From contig SDVU01000162.1 of assembly GCA_016256075.1 (NCBI GenBank), positions 1 to 18,841 of the forward strand: a stretch of DNA of 18,841 nt, written 5' to 3'. Below the pieces are notes generated by a model. That model had not been told where the DNA came from. It made no database searches and saw nothing but the letters and a program-made list of their open reading frames with translations. Source of the DNA: Dictyocoela muelleri (Eukaryota > Microsporidia). Below are positions 1 to 9,777 of the stretch, piece after piece (positions within the stretch are counted from its first letter, which is position 1; every line of letters starts with the position of its first letter). The translations under genes were made by a program, and so were the position numbers.

Positions 1-1
1 T

Positions 2-214
2 GAAGATGAATTTTTAAATTTCAAACCCGAATTTATAAATTTTGATTTTATAAAATGTAAATCATCTAATAGAGACAATACTGACATTGAAGAAAATGAC
101 ATAAATTCTACTGATAGTGAATCGGAAATAAAAGATATATCTTATTCAGAAGCCGTGATATCTTTAAAAACTTTAAAAAATTATCTATTTAAGAAAGAAA
201 ATTTTGATCAATAA
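2..214 (+). CDS. Tigger/pogo-type transposase, C-terminal end only
   Basis: An open frame enters from the left edge of the window and stops at TAA 212-214, leaving 70 residues. It begins with acidic, Asn-rich sequence and ends in a helix reading ISYSEAVISLKTLKNYL. That resembles the C-terminal segment of CENP-B/jerky/Tigger transposases, where a SxxEAxxxLxTLxxYL helix follows the DDE domain. The family's enzymes nick DNA at inverted ends and insert into TA dinucleotides. The DNA-binding and catalytic parts would lie left of the window, so activity cannot be judged. The call is strengthened by a Tigger-like terminal repeat and TA flank about 200 bp downstream, where the 3' end of such an element should be. 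The similarity is from memory of the family and the piece is short. A host gene with an acidic tail is the main alternative. Confidence 0.55.
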   Translation, partial: EDEFLNFKPEFINFDFIKCKSSNRDNTDIEENDINSTDSESEIKDISYSEAVISLKTLKNYLFKKENFDQ

Positions 215-316
215 ATTTTTGAATTGTTAAAAGAAATCGAAAAGAAAATTCAAATCAAAAAAATTCTTGTTATAAAACTCTCATTAATTGGTTTAAAAAA
301 AATAAAAAAATTTTTC

Positions 317-378
317 TTCATTTTTCTGCCCCCCCATTTTTCTGCCCCCCATTTTTCTGCCCCCCCCATTTTTCTGCT
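317..378 (-). repeat. Sub-terminal direct repeats of the Tigger element
   Basis: Four near-identical units of 16-17 bp, CATTTTTCTGCCCCCC on the plus strand (GGGGGGCAGAAAAATG read from the element end), lie head to tail just inside the terminal repeat. The runs of 6-7 C are striking in such AT-rich DNA. Sub-terminal repeats of this kind often bind transposase, but that role is inferred. Confidence 0.75.
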
Positions 379-427
379 AAATTTTGATAAATCCCCATTT
401 TTTGCATATAATAGAAGGTTGACTGTA
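379..427 (-). repeat. Tigger/pogo 3' terminal inverted repeat with TA target site
   Basis: Read on the minus strand from 425 inward, the sequence starts CAGTCAACCTTCTATTATA. CAGT followed by an RACC-like stretch is the usual start of Tigger/pogo ends, and the base pair outside it (426-427) is TA, the target these elements duplicate. The matching left end lies outside the window, so the pairing cannot be checked here. Confidence 0.7.
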
Positions 428-1077
428 TTATATATTGGGTTCGATCCTTGTAAACAAAAATTTAATAAAAATTTTATAAAATAAAATTAATAAAAATCAA
501 TATATGAAAAAAATAACAGTATATAAGTTAAAATAATAAAAACTCTTGGTTTTGTGGCAAGTCGAGTACTGCGCGCTCGACATAATACGTGTCTTCTAAG
601 CCCCTAAATACTCAACTTAATACTCTATTTTCCACAATAAATTACTAAGCCAGATACAGGTAATTAAAGACCTTTTCATTAGTTTTTTTCATATTCAGTA
701 CTTTTTACAGAAATGTCTCGCCTAGCTAATCCTTTTAATAAGAGGATATCTTCGGCTTAAATGATATATTATGATAATTAAATTATATAAGTACACTAAA
801 ACAACTCAATATAATACTGCTTACAAGCCGAATCGTAGAAAACCTATTTTAAAAAAAAATCTTCTCTTACTTATCAAATGAATTAAATAATCAGTTTATA
901 AAAAATAGGAATCTTACGCCTTTTGTATAAAATGTGTAACCTCTAAACAAAATTTAAATTTTTTGGTGGTATAAGCTAGGGTTTCGTGATATTTTTAAAA
1001 AAATTCTATTAATAAAATATTGAGTGTTATAAAATTTATTTGTAAAATATTGAACAAATATTACAGCTATTTTCATT
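428..1077. other. AT-rich spacer without a recognisable gene
   Basis: No open frame of useful length or known motif is visible. The only local structure is a small GC-rich hairpin at 561-581 (GTCGAG, nine-base loop, CTCGAC). It does not fit a tRNA: no T-arm or acceptor stem surrounds it. From about 960 onward the sequence may be the outer part of the decayed inverted repeat described for 1078-1247. Confidence 0.5.
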
Positions 1078-1247
1078 ATTATATTCTTCCTTTTTCAGTA
1101 TTATATTCTATTTTTTTCCATTTTTATATTCCACTATTGTCATTTTTATATTCCTCTTTTTTATTTTATATTCCATATTTTTTATTTTTCTGTTGACATT
1201 TTTCATTTTTATATTACACTTTTTTATTTTCATATTCCATTTTTTTA
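1078..1247 (+). repeat. Degenerate 21-bp T-rich tandem repeat, left cluster
   Basis: About seven to eight imperfect units follow the pattern ATTTTTATATTCCATTTTTT with a period close to 21 bp. A lone unit recurs near 1519-1552. The same motif appears in the opposite orientation at 5103-5196, which suggests these are remnants of the sub-terminal repeats of one element or of two related ones. Confidence 0.65.
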
Positions 1248-1831
1248 AGTTTTTAAATTTTTATGACCCCATAAAATTTTTTCTTTTATAAACAGAAGTA
1301 GTGAAGACGCTGATTTTTTAGAGGTAATAAACGAAATAGAAATGAAACAGTAATCACCACAGTTAGAAAAGAACAAACGATAAAAAAATTACTATATAAT
1401 GTTTTTTAGGACTCTTGACTGCAAAATATGAATTGAAAGATGTCTCTTTTTTGATATTGACCGTTTCTTTTGCTCATTATAGTTTTAAGCCAGTTTTTCC
1501 CTTATTTTTATATTAAAATAAAGTGTAAATTTTTATATTCCGTTCTTTTTCATGGTAAAAAACGGTCAAAATCTCTCTTTTTTCTATAGATATGTATGAA
1601 AAAAGTTATAAATTCAAAAAATATGTATCTAGAATAGAGCTTAGGTTATTTCTAAAGTTTTTTAATCAGCCTAGGAAAGATTGTTAAACAAGAAAGATTA
1701 CACTCAAGAAAAAAATATCATCACATGCGAACTATCATTCAATCCCCGCGACTCACTTAAATCTTTAAGTGAAAAAACTAATATCTTATAATGTACAAGT
1801 CGATTATTTAGCTTAAACAGTATAAATAATA
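1248..1831. other. AT-rich spacer, possibly the decayed 5' part of the IS630-like element
   Basis: No coherent coding sequence was found. A 9-bp perfect hairpin (TCACTTAAA, loop TC, TTTAAGTGA) lies at 1753-1772. The stretch just before 1832 could hold the vanished helix-turn-helix part of the transposase that follows, but nothing in it can be assigned. Confidence 0.4.
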
Positions 1832-2352
1832 ATTAAGTTAATTGGTTACACAAGGAAGGACCTTACTCTTATCACACAGAATAATAAAATAGTAATTTAA
1901 ATAAATCTTTGAGAGCATTATATGGAAATTAAAACCTTATAATCAATGATCAACAGCTTGTCTTTCTTGACGAAACAGGCACAATTTACACAAATATCAA
2001 AGATTTGGGTACTCACCTGAAAATACCAAGTGTTTTATTAATATGCAGAATTCAAAAACACAAATGTGTCTGTGTTATGTGCTATAACTCATCAAATAGT
2101 TCTGGTATATAAGGTAAAGGTTAAGAGCTTTAAATATGTCGAAATAATTGAATTTATTGAAACACTATTACCAGCACAGCTAAACGCCGAAAAGAAGTAT
2201 ATACTTATGGACAATCCATCTATACAAAAAACAGCTGAAGTAACGATGTTCTTCTCCGAAGTAATTACACTTTAAAGTTTTTACCTCTATAATCGAAACA
2301 TTTTAATCCAATTGAAGAGTTATATTCTCTCAGACCTAAACGATTTAGTTAG
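1832..2352 (+). pseudogene. IS630/Tc1-mariner superfamily transposase (DDE_3 type), broken
   Basis: The order of motifs is that of an IS630-like DDE transposase. A basic segment (IKLIGYTRKDLTLI) precedes QQLVFLDETG, whose D (codon 1969-1971) is the first catalytic Asp. Then comes ILMDNPSIQKT with the second Asp (2210-2212), and finally FNPIEELYSL with the third acidic residue (Glu codon 2314-2316). The parts lie in different frames. There is a stop at 1898-1900 in the first piece, another at 1930-1932 before the VFLDETG piece, a frame change between about 2040 and 2066, and a further change after the stop at 2273-2275. The gene is therefore dead. The family cuts and pastes at TA sites. The flanking 21-bp repeats in opposite orientation (1078-1247, 5103-5196) could be the ends of the same element, but that link is inferred. 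Only about 170 residues' worth is recognisable, half a normal transposase. Confidence 0.8.
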
Positions 2353-2520
2353 AAAATTTTTTATTGCTTATTTTTCAAAAAAAGGATTTTTTTAAAAAAC
2401 TATTTGAATTTTTTTTTAGAAATTTTAAAAAATGAATGAAAGAATAAATTCCAAGATTCTAAAAGTCCATGTTTTTATGAATTTTTTAAATTTTTTTAAT
2501 TGTAATCGGTTTTTTTAGAA

Positions 2521-2642
2521 GGCTTACCTAACCTCTTTAAAAAATATCATAAACTACGTAATAAGGATAAGCAAAAAGTATAAAATTTTCACTATATATT
2601 TTTTTATATACATATTCTAATAATCAGTTTACAATATAAGCC
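2521..2642 (+). repeat. Dispersed repeat, copy 1
   Basis: This copy starts GGCTTACCTAACCTCTTTAA and ends ACAATATAAGCC, so its outermost six bases are inverted. Its core (CTCT..AAAA...TATATACATATT) aligns by eye with 3546-3638 in the same orientation and with 3682-3790 and 3990-4085 in the opposite one. It carries no coding capacity and looks like a small non-autonomous element. Confidence 0.6.
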
Positions 2643-2653
2643 TACACTGCACT

Positions 2654-2695
2654 ATAACTCGCTAAGAGCGCAGCAAGTTCTTCGCGATAACTCGC
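2654..2695 (+). repeat. GC-rich island with a direct ATAACTCGC repeat
   Basis: ATAACTCGC occurs at 2654-2662 and again at 2687-2695, enclosing GC-rich sequence unusual for the surroundings. It sits between dispersed repeat copy 1 and the 765-bp element. No tRNA or other RNA gene structure fits either strand. Confidence 0.45.
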
Positions 2696-2730
2696 CACGA
2701 ATTTATTTTATAAAAAATTTTAACAATTTT

Positions 2731-3495
2731 GGCTTGTTTAGAAAGATCCCTATTTCAAGAATACCCTTGAATTAAAATAAAAAAAAAATAAATTGAAAAT
2801 AAATTAATAAATTATTATTTTTTTAATTAAAATTAATTATAACCAATCAAGTTCAACAATTTATTAAAATACATAAATATATTTTTAAATTCGCCTCATA
2901 ATAAATAAAGTATACTCTTCTATTAAATTTATTTAACTATTAAAATACCTAAATTGCATCTTTTAACACCATTTTATTTTCTTTTAAATAAAATTCGACC
3001 AAAAACTTTTAATATAGCTGGATGTGTACCATCAAGTGCTACAAAACTAAAAATGTGATTAATAAACTTATGTTGTAAGCTAATTTTTTCAAATTGATTT
3101 ATAATTTAATTTCATTATTGTGGCATTTGACAAACTTTAAAATAGGTTAATTTCTTATAACTTATATCTGCGTTGAAGAGATATATAATGAAAATACTTC
3201 AAAATTTCTAATTTTTAAATTTTATATTTATCTAAATTGATAAAAGTTATGACATCAAATGTATTTTAGCATTGTAAATCTATAATTTTTTTTTTTAAAA
3301 AATGCAGTGACATTTTTAACATTTTTTTGACGCTGATAATATTTTTAGATTTTTTAATAACTAAATAATGTCATCACAATTCAAAAATAATTTATCCGTT
3401 AATTTATAATTAATTGTGTGATTAATTAAATTTTAAAAAATTGCTTTTGTTTAGAAAGATGCATACCTCATGGTAAGCATCTTTCTAAACAAGCC
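2731..3495. mobile_element. Non-autonomous element with 17-bp terminal inverted repeats
   Basis: GGCTTGTTTAGAAAGAT at 2731-2747 is matched exactly in inverse by 3479-3495. The 765 bp between have no open frame and no transposase motif, so this would be a MITE-like, passively moved element. The right end also carries a second inward copy of the terminal motif (3447-3462), making a strong hairpin. No clear target duplication flanks it: left ends ACAATTTT, right begins TCACAATA. The family is therefore unassigned, and chance pairing of two copies of a shorter repeat is possible. Confidence 0.6.
3447..3492. repeat. 46-bp near-perfect palindrome (cruciform/hairpin)
   Basis: A 16-bp perfect stem (TTGTTTAGAAAGATGC with its inverse at 3477-3492) encloses 14 bases that pair further (TACC/GGTA) around TCAT. 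It uses the same motif as the terminal repeat of the 765-bp element, as if a third end had been inserted in the opposite direction beside the right end. Confidence 0.85.
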
Positions 3496-3545
3496 TCACA
3501 ATATCTTAGCTTTATACCGTAATTTATATTATTTCGTGTCTTAGA

Positions 3546-3790
3546 CACTATCTCTAGAAAATTTAAATAAGTTACTAAATATATAAATGTCAAGGTATAA
3601 AATTTTTTATATTGTTTTATATACATATTTTAGAAATCTTTTTTTACATATAAGACGGCTCATAAAGTTTATTTAAATACTGATTTCTAAAATATGTATA
3701 TAAAACAATATCAAGAAATTTCTATTATACTTTTACATTTTCATATTTGATAATTTATTAGAATTTTATAGAGATAGTGTTTAAGGAATG
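3546..3790. repeat. Foldback of dispersed repeat copies 2 and 3
   Basis: Copy 2 (3546-3638, plus) and copy 3 (3682-about 3790, minus) face each other across a 43-bp loop. Their inner 30 bp (3609-3638 and 3682-3711) are perfectly inverted. The outer parts match imperfectly: ACACTATCTCTAGAAAA on the left against AACACTATCTCTATAAAA inverted on the right. No coding capacity is visible. Confidence 0.85.
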
Positions 3791-3989
3791 TTAGAATCGA
3801 ATATTCTTATTAAAACTAAGAAATAACTATAGTTTTTTATTAAAAAAATTTCATAGCGAGTACTATAGTTTATCTATCGCTGTAGTTCCCTGCTAACATA
3901 ACCCAATGTTACCGAATTTAGCAAACTTTCAGCTTTTCCAAAAAATTATTAATCATGGTAATATCGACTTATATTTAAAACCTATCTTT

Positions 3990-4085
3990 ACAATATGTAT
4001 ATAAAAATATACCTTTTTATAATTCCATATTTAGTAGTTAACGATATTTTTTAGAGGTGGGTGTGCGTAAGGAATATTAGACACA
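3990..4085 (-). repeat. Dispersed repeat, copy 4
   Basis: Reverse-complemented, this stretch reads CCACCTCTAAAAAATATCG then AACTACTAAATATGG and ends TTATATACATATTG, matching copy 1. On the plus strand it ends TAAGGAATATTAGAC, close to TAAGGAATGTTAGAA after copy 3, so the two minus-strand copies share a longer end. Confidence 0.6.
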
Positions 4086-4117
4086 ATTTTTTTTATTTTA
4101 TGGTAAATTTGTTGTAT

Positions 4118-4335
4118 GTAAAAATTTCTATGCACAAATTTGTCCATGAGTGGAAAATTTTATGCTCTAATTTGTGCAAAATTGGAAAATTTCATTCTCA
4201 AATTTGTATAAGATAGAAAATTTTTTGCTCAAATTTGTGCATTAGAAAAATTTTATGGAAAAATTTGTGCATTAGTGGAAAATTTATTGAACAAATTTGT
4301 GCATGAGTTAAAATTTTATGCTCAAAAATGTGTCA
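4118..4335 (+). repeat. Minisatellite, about seven units of about 32 bp
   Basis: Degenerate units follow GTGGAAAATTTTATGCTC then AAATTTGTGCATGA, with lengths from 29 to 34 bp. The period is not a multiple of three and the frames do not hold across units, so a repeat protein is unlikely. Unit divergence suggests it is old. Confidence 0.85.
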
Positions 4336-5102
4336 AAAATTGTTTAGGGTTAAAATCAAAGATTAAGCAAATATAAATGTTTTTACAAACAGTGCGAAAC
4401 TCAGAGCACCATTGATATTGTATTCAATAATAATGATTATATAATAGAGGGTTATTTTAGGGATTTCGTTCATAGATAGAGAGATCCACAGACATATTCG
4501 TTTTATATAATTAAAGATGTATTTTATTTTAATTTAAAATATTTGAGAATTCATTTTAAATATCAAATGGTACAAAAAGTAAAGTAAAGAACAAATTAGG
4601 CAAAAATAATAAATTACACGAAGTAAATCTTTAATATGCGTGACATACTAACATAAATGGCAAACGATATATACAAAATAATTTCAATTCAATTAAAAGA
4701 CTTAAAATTATAACAATTTCGGCCAAAAATTAGAATAAAAAGATATTTTTACAGCGAGAAAGTTTAAAGGAGTTCTGATTGTCGAAAAATATCATTGCTA
4801 ATCATTTTTTTAATATATTTGACAGTTATTATTTAAACTTTAAGGTAGCATAAAAAAGCCGATGCCTATTTGTTTGTGATTATAAATAAGAATTTTCTCA
4901 AAACACAATAAAACTAAGAGTTTTTTTAGTTTTAAAATGAATTCATTTTTATGGTTTGAATAATTAACAGATTAGGAAACTAGTGGCTTAAAACACGATT
5001 TGAAATCGGTATTTAAATTTAAAAGATTTATAACTGTGTTTTGACCACGATTATTTGTCTCAATTATACTTAAAATAGATTATTTAATCGCGAAAATAAT
5101 AA
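4336..5102. other. AT-rich spacer without a recognisable gene
   Basis: I see no coding segment, RNA gene or element end in this stretch. Homopolymer runs and frequent stops occur in all frames. Confidence 0.5.
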
Positions 5103-5196
5103 TAAAAAGAGGAATATATAAATGAAAAAAGTGTAATATAGATCGAAACAGGTTAATATAATATGAAAAAAGTGGAATATAAAAATGAAAAAAAGT
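5103..5196 (-). repeat. 21-bp T-rich tandem repeat, right cluster (inverted)
   Basis: On the minus strand the units read TTTTTATATTCCACTTTTTT, the same motif as 1078-1247 but inverted. About four units are visible. The flank outside also resembles the left flank: TTGAACAAA follows the cluster outward on both sides, and further out TTCGTGATATTTTT on the left corresponds to TTCGCTGTAATATTTT on the right. Confidence 0.6.
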
Positions 5197-5378
5197 TGCT
5201 TTGTTCAAACTTTTAACTATATTAGAAATTGAATTGGGTGTTTTTTTTCTTTATAATATATTTTCTGTAAATGAAACTTTTTTATAATTTTTTTATGGGC
5301 CTATTTGAAAATATTACAGCGAATTCGGCATTTTTGTAATTTAGACTGAAAAATTATGATAATTATAATAATATTGTC

Positions 5379-5625
5379 TGGAACTACTCGTAATGATATC
5401 GGTAGATTCATGAGATCACGAAATAAAAGTGGATTTATCGGAGACTGTCTTCCTTAAATATTTTTCTCTTAGCTTTTAGAATAATTATAAGATTTTATCT
5501 ACGATTTAATTTTTATTTAAACTCTTCTTTTATACCTTTAACCTCCAATTTCAGCTTAAAATAAAAACTGTACCTGAAAAGACCTATATAAACACATTAT
5601 AGTGTCTTATAAACTTATTGGTTAT
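5379..5625 (-). repeat. LTR of the minus-strand Ty3/gypsy fossil (3' LTR)
   Basis: It starts TGGAACTACTCGTAATGATA on the plus strand and aligns along its length with 9085 to about 9335, sharing the AATGATATCGG, TTTAGAATAATTA and ATTTTTATTTAAAC blocks. The right boundary is fuzzy. The base just inside shows no clear polypurine tract any more. Confidence 0.75.
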
Positions 5626-8600
5626 ATATATAGCAAAACATTTCATAAATAGTTTTCTCAGACAGTCTATCTCTACTCCGGCTGTTCTTATGTTACTCAT
5701 GCTTATACATTGCATTGACCATAATTTACGAACCAGTAATTTATTTTTTGTAATTTCTTTTGCTATAAATGGACCTTTTCATAAGTAGGAAATTTTCCTC
5801 AGGGTTTTGTTTCTTTAAAACAAATATTTATTTATTTTAAAAAACGTATTTTTTTATATTGTTTCCTATAAAAATCCTTTTCCCATTGTCTATCATTCTC
5901 TGTTTGGTTTTTGATAATTTTGATGAAGTTTTGGGTGAATGTAGATTTCACAAAAAGGTTATTTGATGACATATACTTAGTGTAAAGAATTTTAAGTTTC
6001 GTGAAGCAGAATATTTATTCTAAAATAAATTAGTTTTAAAATTTCGTTTTTTTGAAAAATTTTCTTTTGTATATCTCATTATTTCATTTTTTTATATTTC
6101 TTTTGACAATTGAGTTGTTGATTGGTGTATTAGGTAACGATAAATTTTATTTATATGTTTTTATTTCGACAATATGTAATTAAAAACTCTGATGTGAATT
6201 GACTTCCTATATCACACAGGATTTTAATTGACTTACTATGCGGTTTCACGTATGTATTAGTTTTTTTTTAAAAAAATCGTAATTTTATTGATATCATTAA
6301 CAATCTATGAAATGGTGTATTTGATAAAAAATCGGTAATGACTAAAATATGGAATTGATTATGTTATATAGGCGAGAGTTTAGTTATGTGTGAATTATCT
6401 AGTTCATTGCTATTACATCTTTATAATTGTCTACAATTATCATGCTTTTTTAAATTTCATAATTACTTTAAAAGGTTTTATGTGTTGACATATTTCACAA
6501 TTTTTAATTAATTTTTGAATTTATTTATTTTGTTTTTTATCTAATATTTCATACATACATTAAGTTTTTAGTGATTCCTGTGTGTCCAAAGAGTTCATGT
6601 ATTTCATTTTGGTTTTTTCTCGATGATTTCAAAAAAAATTATTTTCGTACGTACCTTTAAGTACACATAATCTTAATAAATAATCTAAAATTATGTTATT
6701 CTTTTCTTTAATGTTTTTTATTTCTACGCAAAATTCTTTGATAATCTCTCTCCAAATTTCTATTATATTAAATTTGAAGTTATCGTAGTTTATAATGTTC
6801 TTTTATCCGTAAATATAATTATTTTTGAGCTTTAATGATTGATGCGCAGTGATGTTTTTATAATAATAGAAAATTCTTTTTCTACTATACCGTAATTATT
6901 TTCTGAGTCTTTAAAGTTGTAATTAAAAAATTCAATTATGTTTTGAATTTGGAATAAAGTAGATAATGCTCTTCTAAGACTAGCGTCCGTGTGTATTTCG
7001 TATTTTCATTTTTATTTGGGAGTGTGAAAAGTGGGTTTTCTTTAACTTCTTGAGTTTTTTATTTGTAATTTTTGTTTGAATTTTATTCAAAGATTTTATA
7101 CTTTTTTTAATAAACTCGATTATAGGTGCAATTTAAATACTTAAGTTTTTAATAAAGGGCTGTAATATTATAATATCCCTATTATGTGCATTAATTCCTT
7201 TTTTACTTTTGGAGTTTTTATAATGAGCTCTTTATACGCTTTTTATCAAGACTAATTCCATAGTCATTTTTTGACCAAGGAATATAACTTTTTATTTAAT
7301 ATTATGACCTTTTTTTCTAAATTTATGATTATATTGTGTCTTTTTAGTATTTCGAAAACATATTAGATGTGTTTAAAATCATCAACAATGTCATTACTGT
7401 ATATAAGAATGTCATCTATGAAAATTTTAATAAACTTTAAATGTCCTAATAGATTTGTTATTGATTTTTGAAAAAAAAGAATAACGTATTTTTCAAGCCC
7501 AAAGGCATTTTGGAGAATTGATATTTACCTTCAATTATGGTGAATGAAATTGTTGTTTACTTAGCTTGTCTATTTATATTTGATAATTTCCATTTTTTAA
7601 GTCAATTAGAGAATATATGCAGCTTCCATATAATTCAATAAGAGTCTTATGTATTTCAGGATATGTATGAGGTTCAGTTTTTGTTATTGATTTTTTTTAG
7701 TCGATAAATGAACGTGTATCATCTTTTGCTTGATTTTAGGAAATCTGGGTTTATTGTAAATGATTGTTTTTTTTTTGATGATTTTCTCAGTATTATCTCT
7801 TTAATATGTTTTTCTGTCTTAATCCTAAGACCCACGGGAATATTAGATTGTTTTTTTATTAACTGATGTATCTTTTTCTATTTTTAATTTAAATTTTTTA
7901 CTTTTGCACGTTTGACTGGTCGTATTTTACTTTTATAATCTTCAAATAATTTATCAAGTTTATTCTATCGGGTTTTATGGTATTTAAACTGAGATTAGAT
8001 AAACTTATATATATCTGTTCGTTGTCCATCGATAGTAAGACAATTGATTTTAAAATCAATGATGCAATTATTGAATTCTAATCAAATCGACCAAAGGATT
8101 ATAGCGTCACTTATTCAGTAATAATGCTTTTATTTCTAATATTTTATGAGGAATTGCTTTAATGCTTATTTTTTAAGTTTTTACATTGTTTACACTTGCT
8201 GAAAATTTGTTCTCAAATATTATTTTTATGGGTTGTGTATTTTCAATTTTTAAATTTAACATTTTTACAATTCTTGGATTTATAAAGTTTTCTGTTGCAC
8301 CAGTATCAATTAATACTTTGACAATTTTTATTATTAATTAAAGTTGAATAAACATAATAGTGAGATTTTATACTACTCTTAATTTGTTTTTGCCGCGTTT
8401 TATTTACAATATAATGTCTCTTTTTTACAAAATTCAATTGAATCACGTGAATTTGATTGATTTAGGCCAAAATTTTTGTCTTGATAGTGGTTCTTTCGTA
8501 GATAATTTATTTAAAATTCTCTTTTATATGTAAGTATTCCTATCAACAAATTCTCGAATCTCTGTCAATCCTAGCCCGTTAATTTTATGATCTAATTTAT

Positions 8601-9084
8601 TGTGTAATCCGTTAAAAAACATTTGTTTTAATAAAACATTTACCTCAATATTATTATCTCTAATAATGCAAATTATTCGTTCCTGTTCTTATATAGAATC
8701 TAGGTAATCTTTTATAAAAAAAGTTTTTTTTGCTTCGTAATGTACAATTGTTTCTGAAATGTACGTATAGAGCGTAATGGGTATTAAGTGCTGTTAAAGC
8801 CTGAGTCAATATTATATTGATGTTATACCCCCGAAATTTTTTAAAATTTCCGCACCAATTAGCAGCTAAAAGGCTTTTTTAATTGCTTGTTTTTTTTCCA
8901 TGCAGTAAACTTACAATATTCTGAAAATTTTTTAATATTTATTCAAGTCTATGTCGTCTAAATTTACAATTTTTTTAAGTTGTATTATTGCATCAGTATT
9001 GAGTTTAAGTTTTAAAATTTTAATGCCAATGTTACATGATTTCGCGCTTTTGTCTATACTCATTCGTCTTTGAATTAAATTGCC

Positions 9085-9335
9085 TTGAACTACCCGTAAT
9101 GATATCGGAGATTCAGGAGAACACGAAACAAAAGTAAAGTTATATGAGACTTTCTTTACACTTCATTATTCTAAAAGATTTTAGAATAATTAAAAGATTT
9201 TTTTGGTCTACTATAATTTTTATTTAAACTTTTCTTTTATATCATTAACAACCAATTATGCTTATCATAAAAGCTGTTCTAGAAAAGAACTATAGAAGCA
9301 CATTTTAGTTTCTTATATCATCATTAGTTTCATAT
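9085..9335 (-). repeat. LTR of the minus-strand Ty3/gypsy fossil (5' LTR)
   Basis: This is the counterpart of 5379-5625, beginning TTGAACTACCCGTAATGATA on the plus strand. TTGTC left of the first LTR and TAGTC near 9350 could be a decayed target duplication, but the match is partial and may be chance. Confidence 0.75.
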
Positions 9336-9484
9336 TTAGGCGATAGTCTCATAATAATGTTTTTGAGACAATGTATTTCTCGTTATTTAAAAAACTTTGA
9401 TTATAAAATACAAATATACGCATACATCAGAATTAAGAGGCATAAAAACAAGAAAATATTATAATCTGTAATATGATTAACATC

Positions 9485-9777
9485 TTTCGTTCTACAAAGG
9501 GTTCCCAATCTCCTTATTTTATAGGAAATCGCTAATCGTAAGAGGAAATTACATGATTCTTATCTGAAATAAGCATAAAATCACGTCTTCTTTTCAGTTA
9601 TAACAATAATAATTTTTACCGTCTAAATATGGAAATTTAGACGGTAAAAATTATTATTGTTATAACTAAAAAGAAGACGTGATTTTACGATTATTTCAAA
9701 TAAGAATCATGTAATTTCTTCTTACGGTTGCGATTTCCTATAAAATAATTGGATGATGAACCCTTCGGAGATCGAAA
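9485..9777. repeat. 293-bp near-perfect palindrome (foldback element)
   Basis: Arms of about 144 bp (9485-9628 and 9635-9777) are inverted copies around a 6-base centre. By eye about nine positions in ten match, and the inner half is almost identical. Landmarks are TTATTTTATAGGAAATCGC and AAATCACGTCTTCTTTT on the left and their inverses on the right. No open frame spans it. It may be a MITE-type foldback; a transcript would form a long double-stranded hairpin. Confidence 0.95.

Larger units (their letters stand above)
5379..9335 (-). mobile_element. Ty3/gypsy LTR retrotransposon fossil (minus strand)
   Basis: Two diverged direct repeats of roughly 250 bp flank about 3.5 kb in which minus-strand pieces of Ty3/gypsy genes occur in the expected order. 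From 9085 downwards these are a gag-like stretch (about 8650-8520), retropepsin with the IDTGA box (about 8335-8270), reverse transcriptase with SLIDLKNG, MPFGL and FIDDILIYS (about 7900-7300), and integrase with an HELFGHTG zinc-binding start (near 6600) and a DRQWE stretch (near 5910). The family copies itself through RNA. This copy is heavily broken, with many interruptions and no long open stretch, and the LTRs differ at very many positions, so it is old. The outer limits are approximate. An internal length below 4 kb means material has been lost. Confidence 0.85.

Noticed and set aside
224-484. An 86-codon open frame starting inside the Tigger 3' region
   Set aside because: It runs through the C-run repeats, the terminal repeat and the TA flank, has a TTG start and shows repeat-derived SAPHF units only. 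It is a by-product of the repeats.
541-600. A GC-rich hairpin resembling a tRNA arm
   Set aside because: Only one 6-bp stem with a 9-base loop forms. No acceptor stem, T-loop or D-arm could be fitted on either strand.
2650-2700. A GC-rich patch considered as a tRNA or 5S rRNA fragment
   Set aside because: The direct ATAACTCGC repeats do not form the required arms, and no known RNA box is present.
4118-4335. A CRISPR-like array
   Set aside because: The units are contiguous and degenerate with no spacers, and the setting is eukaryotic. It is a minisatellite; the same applies to 16015-16139.
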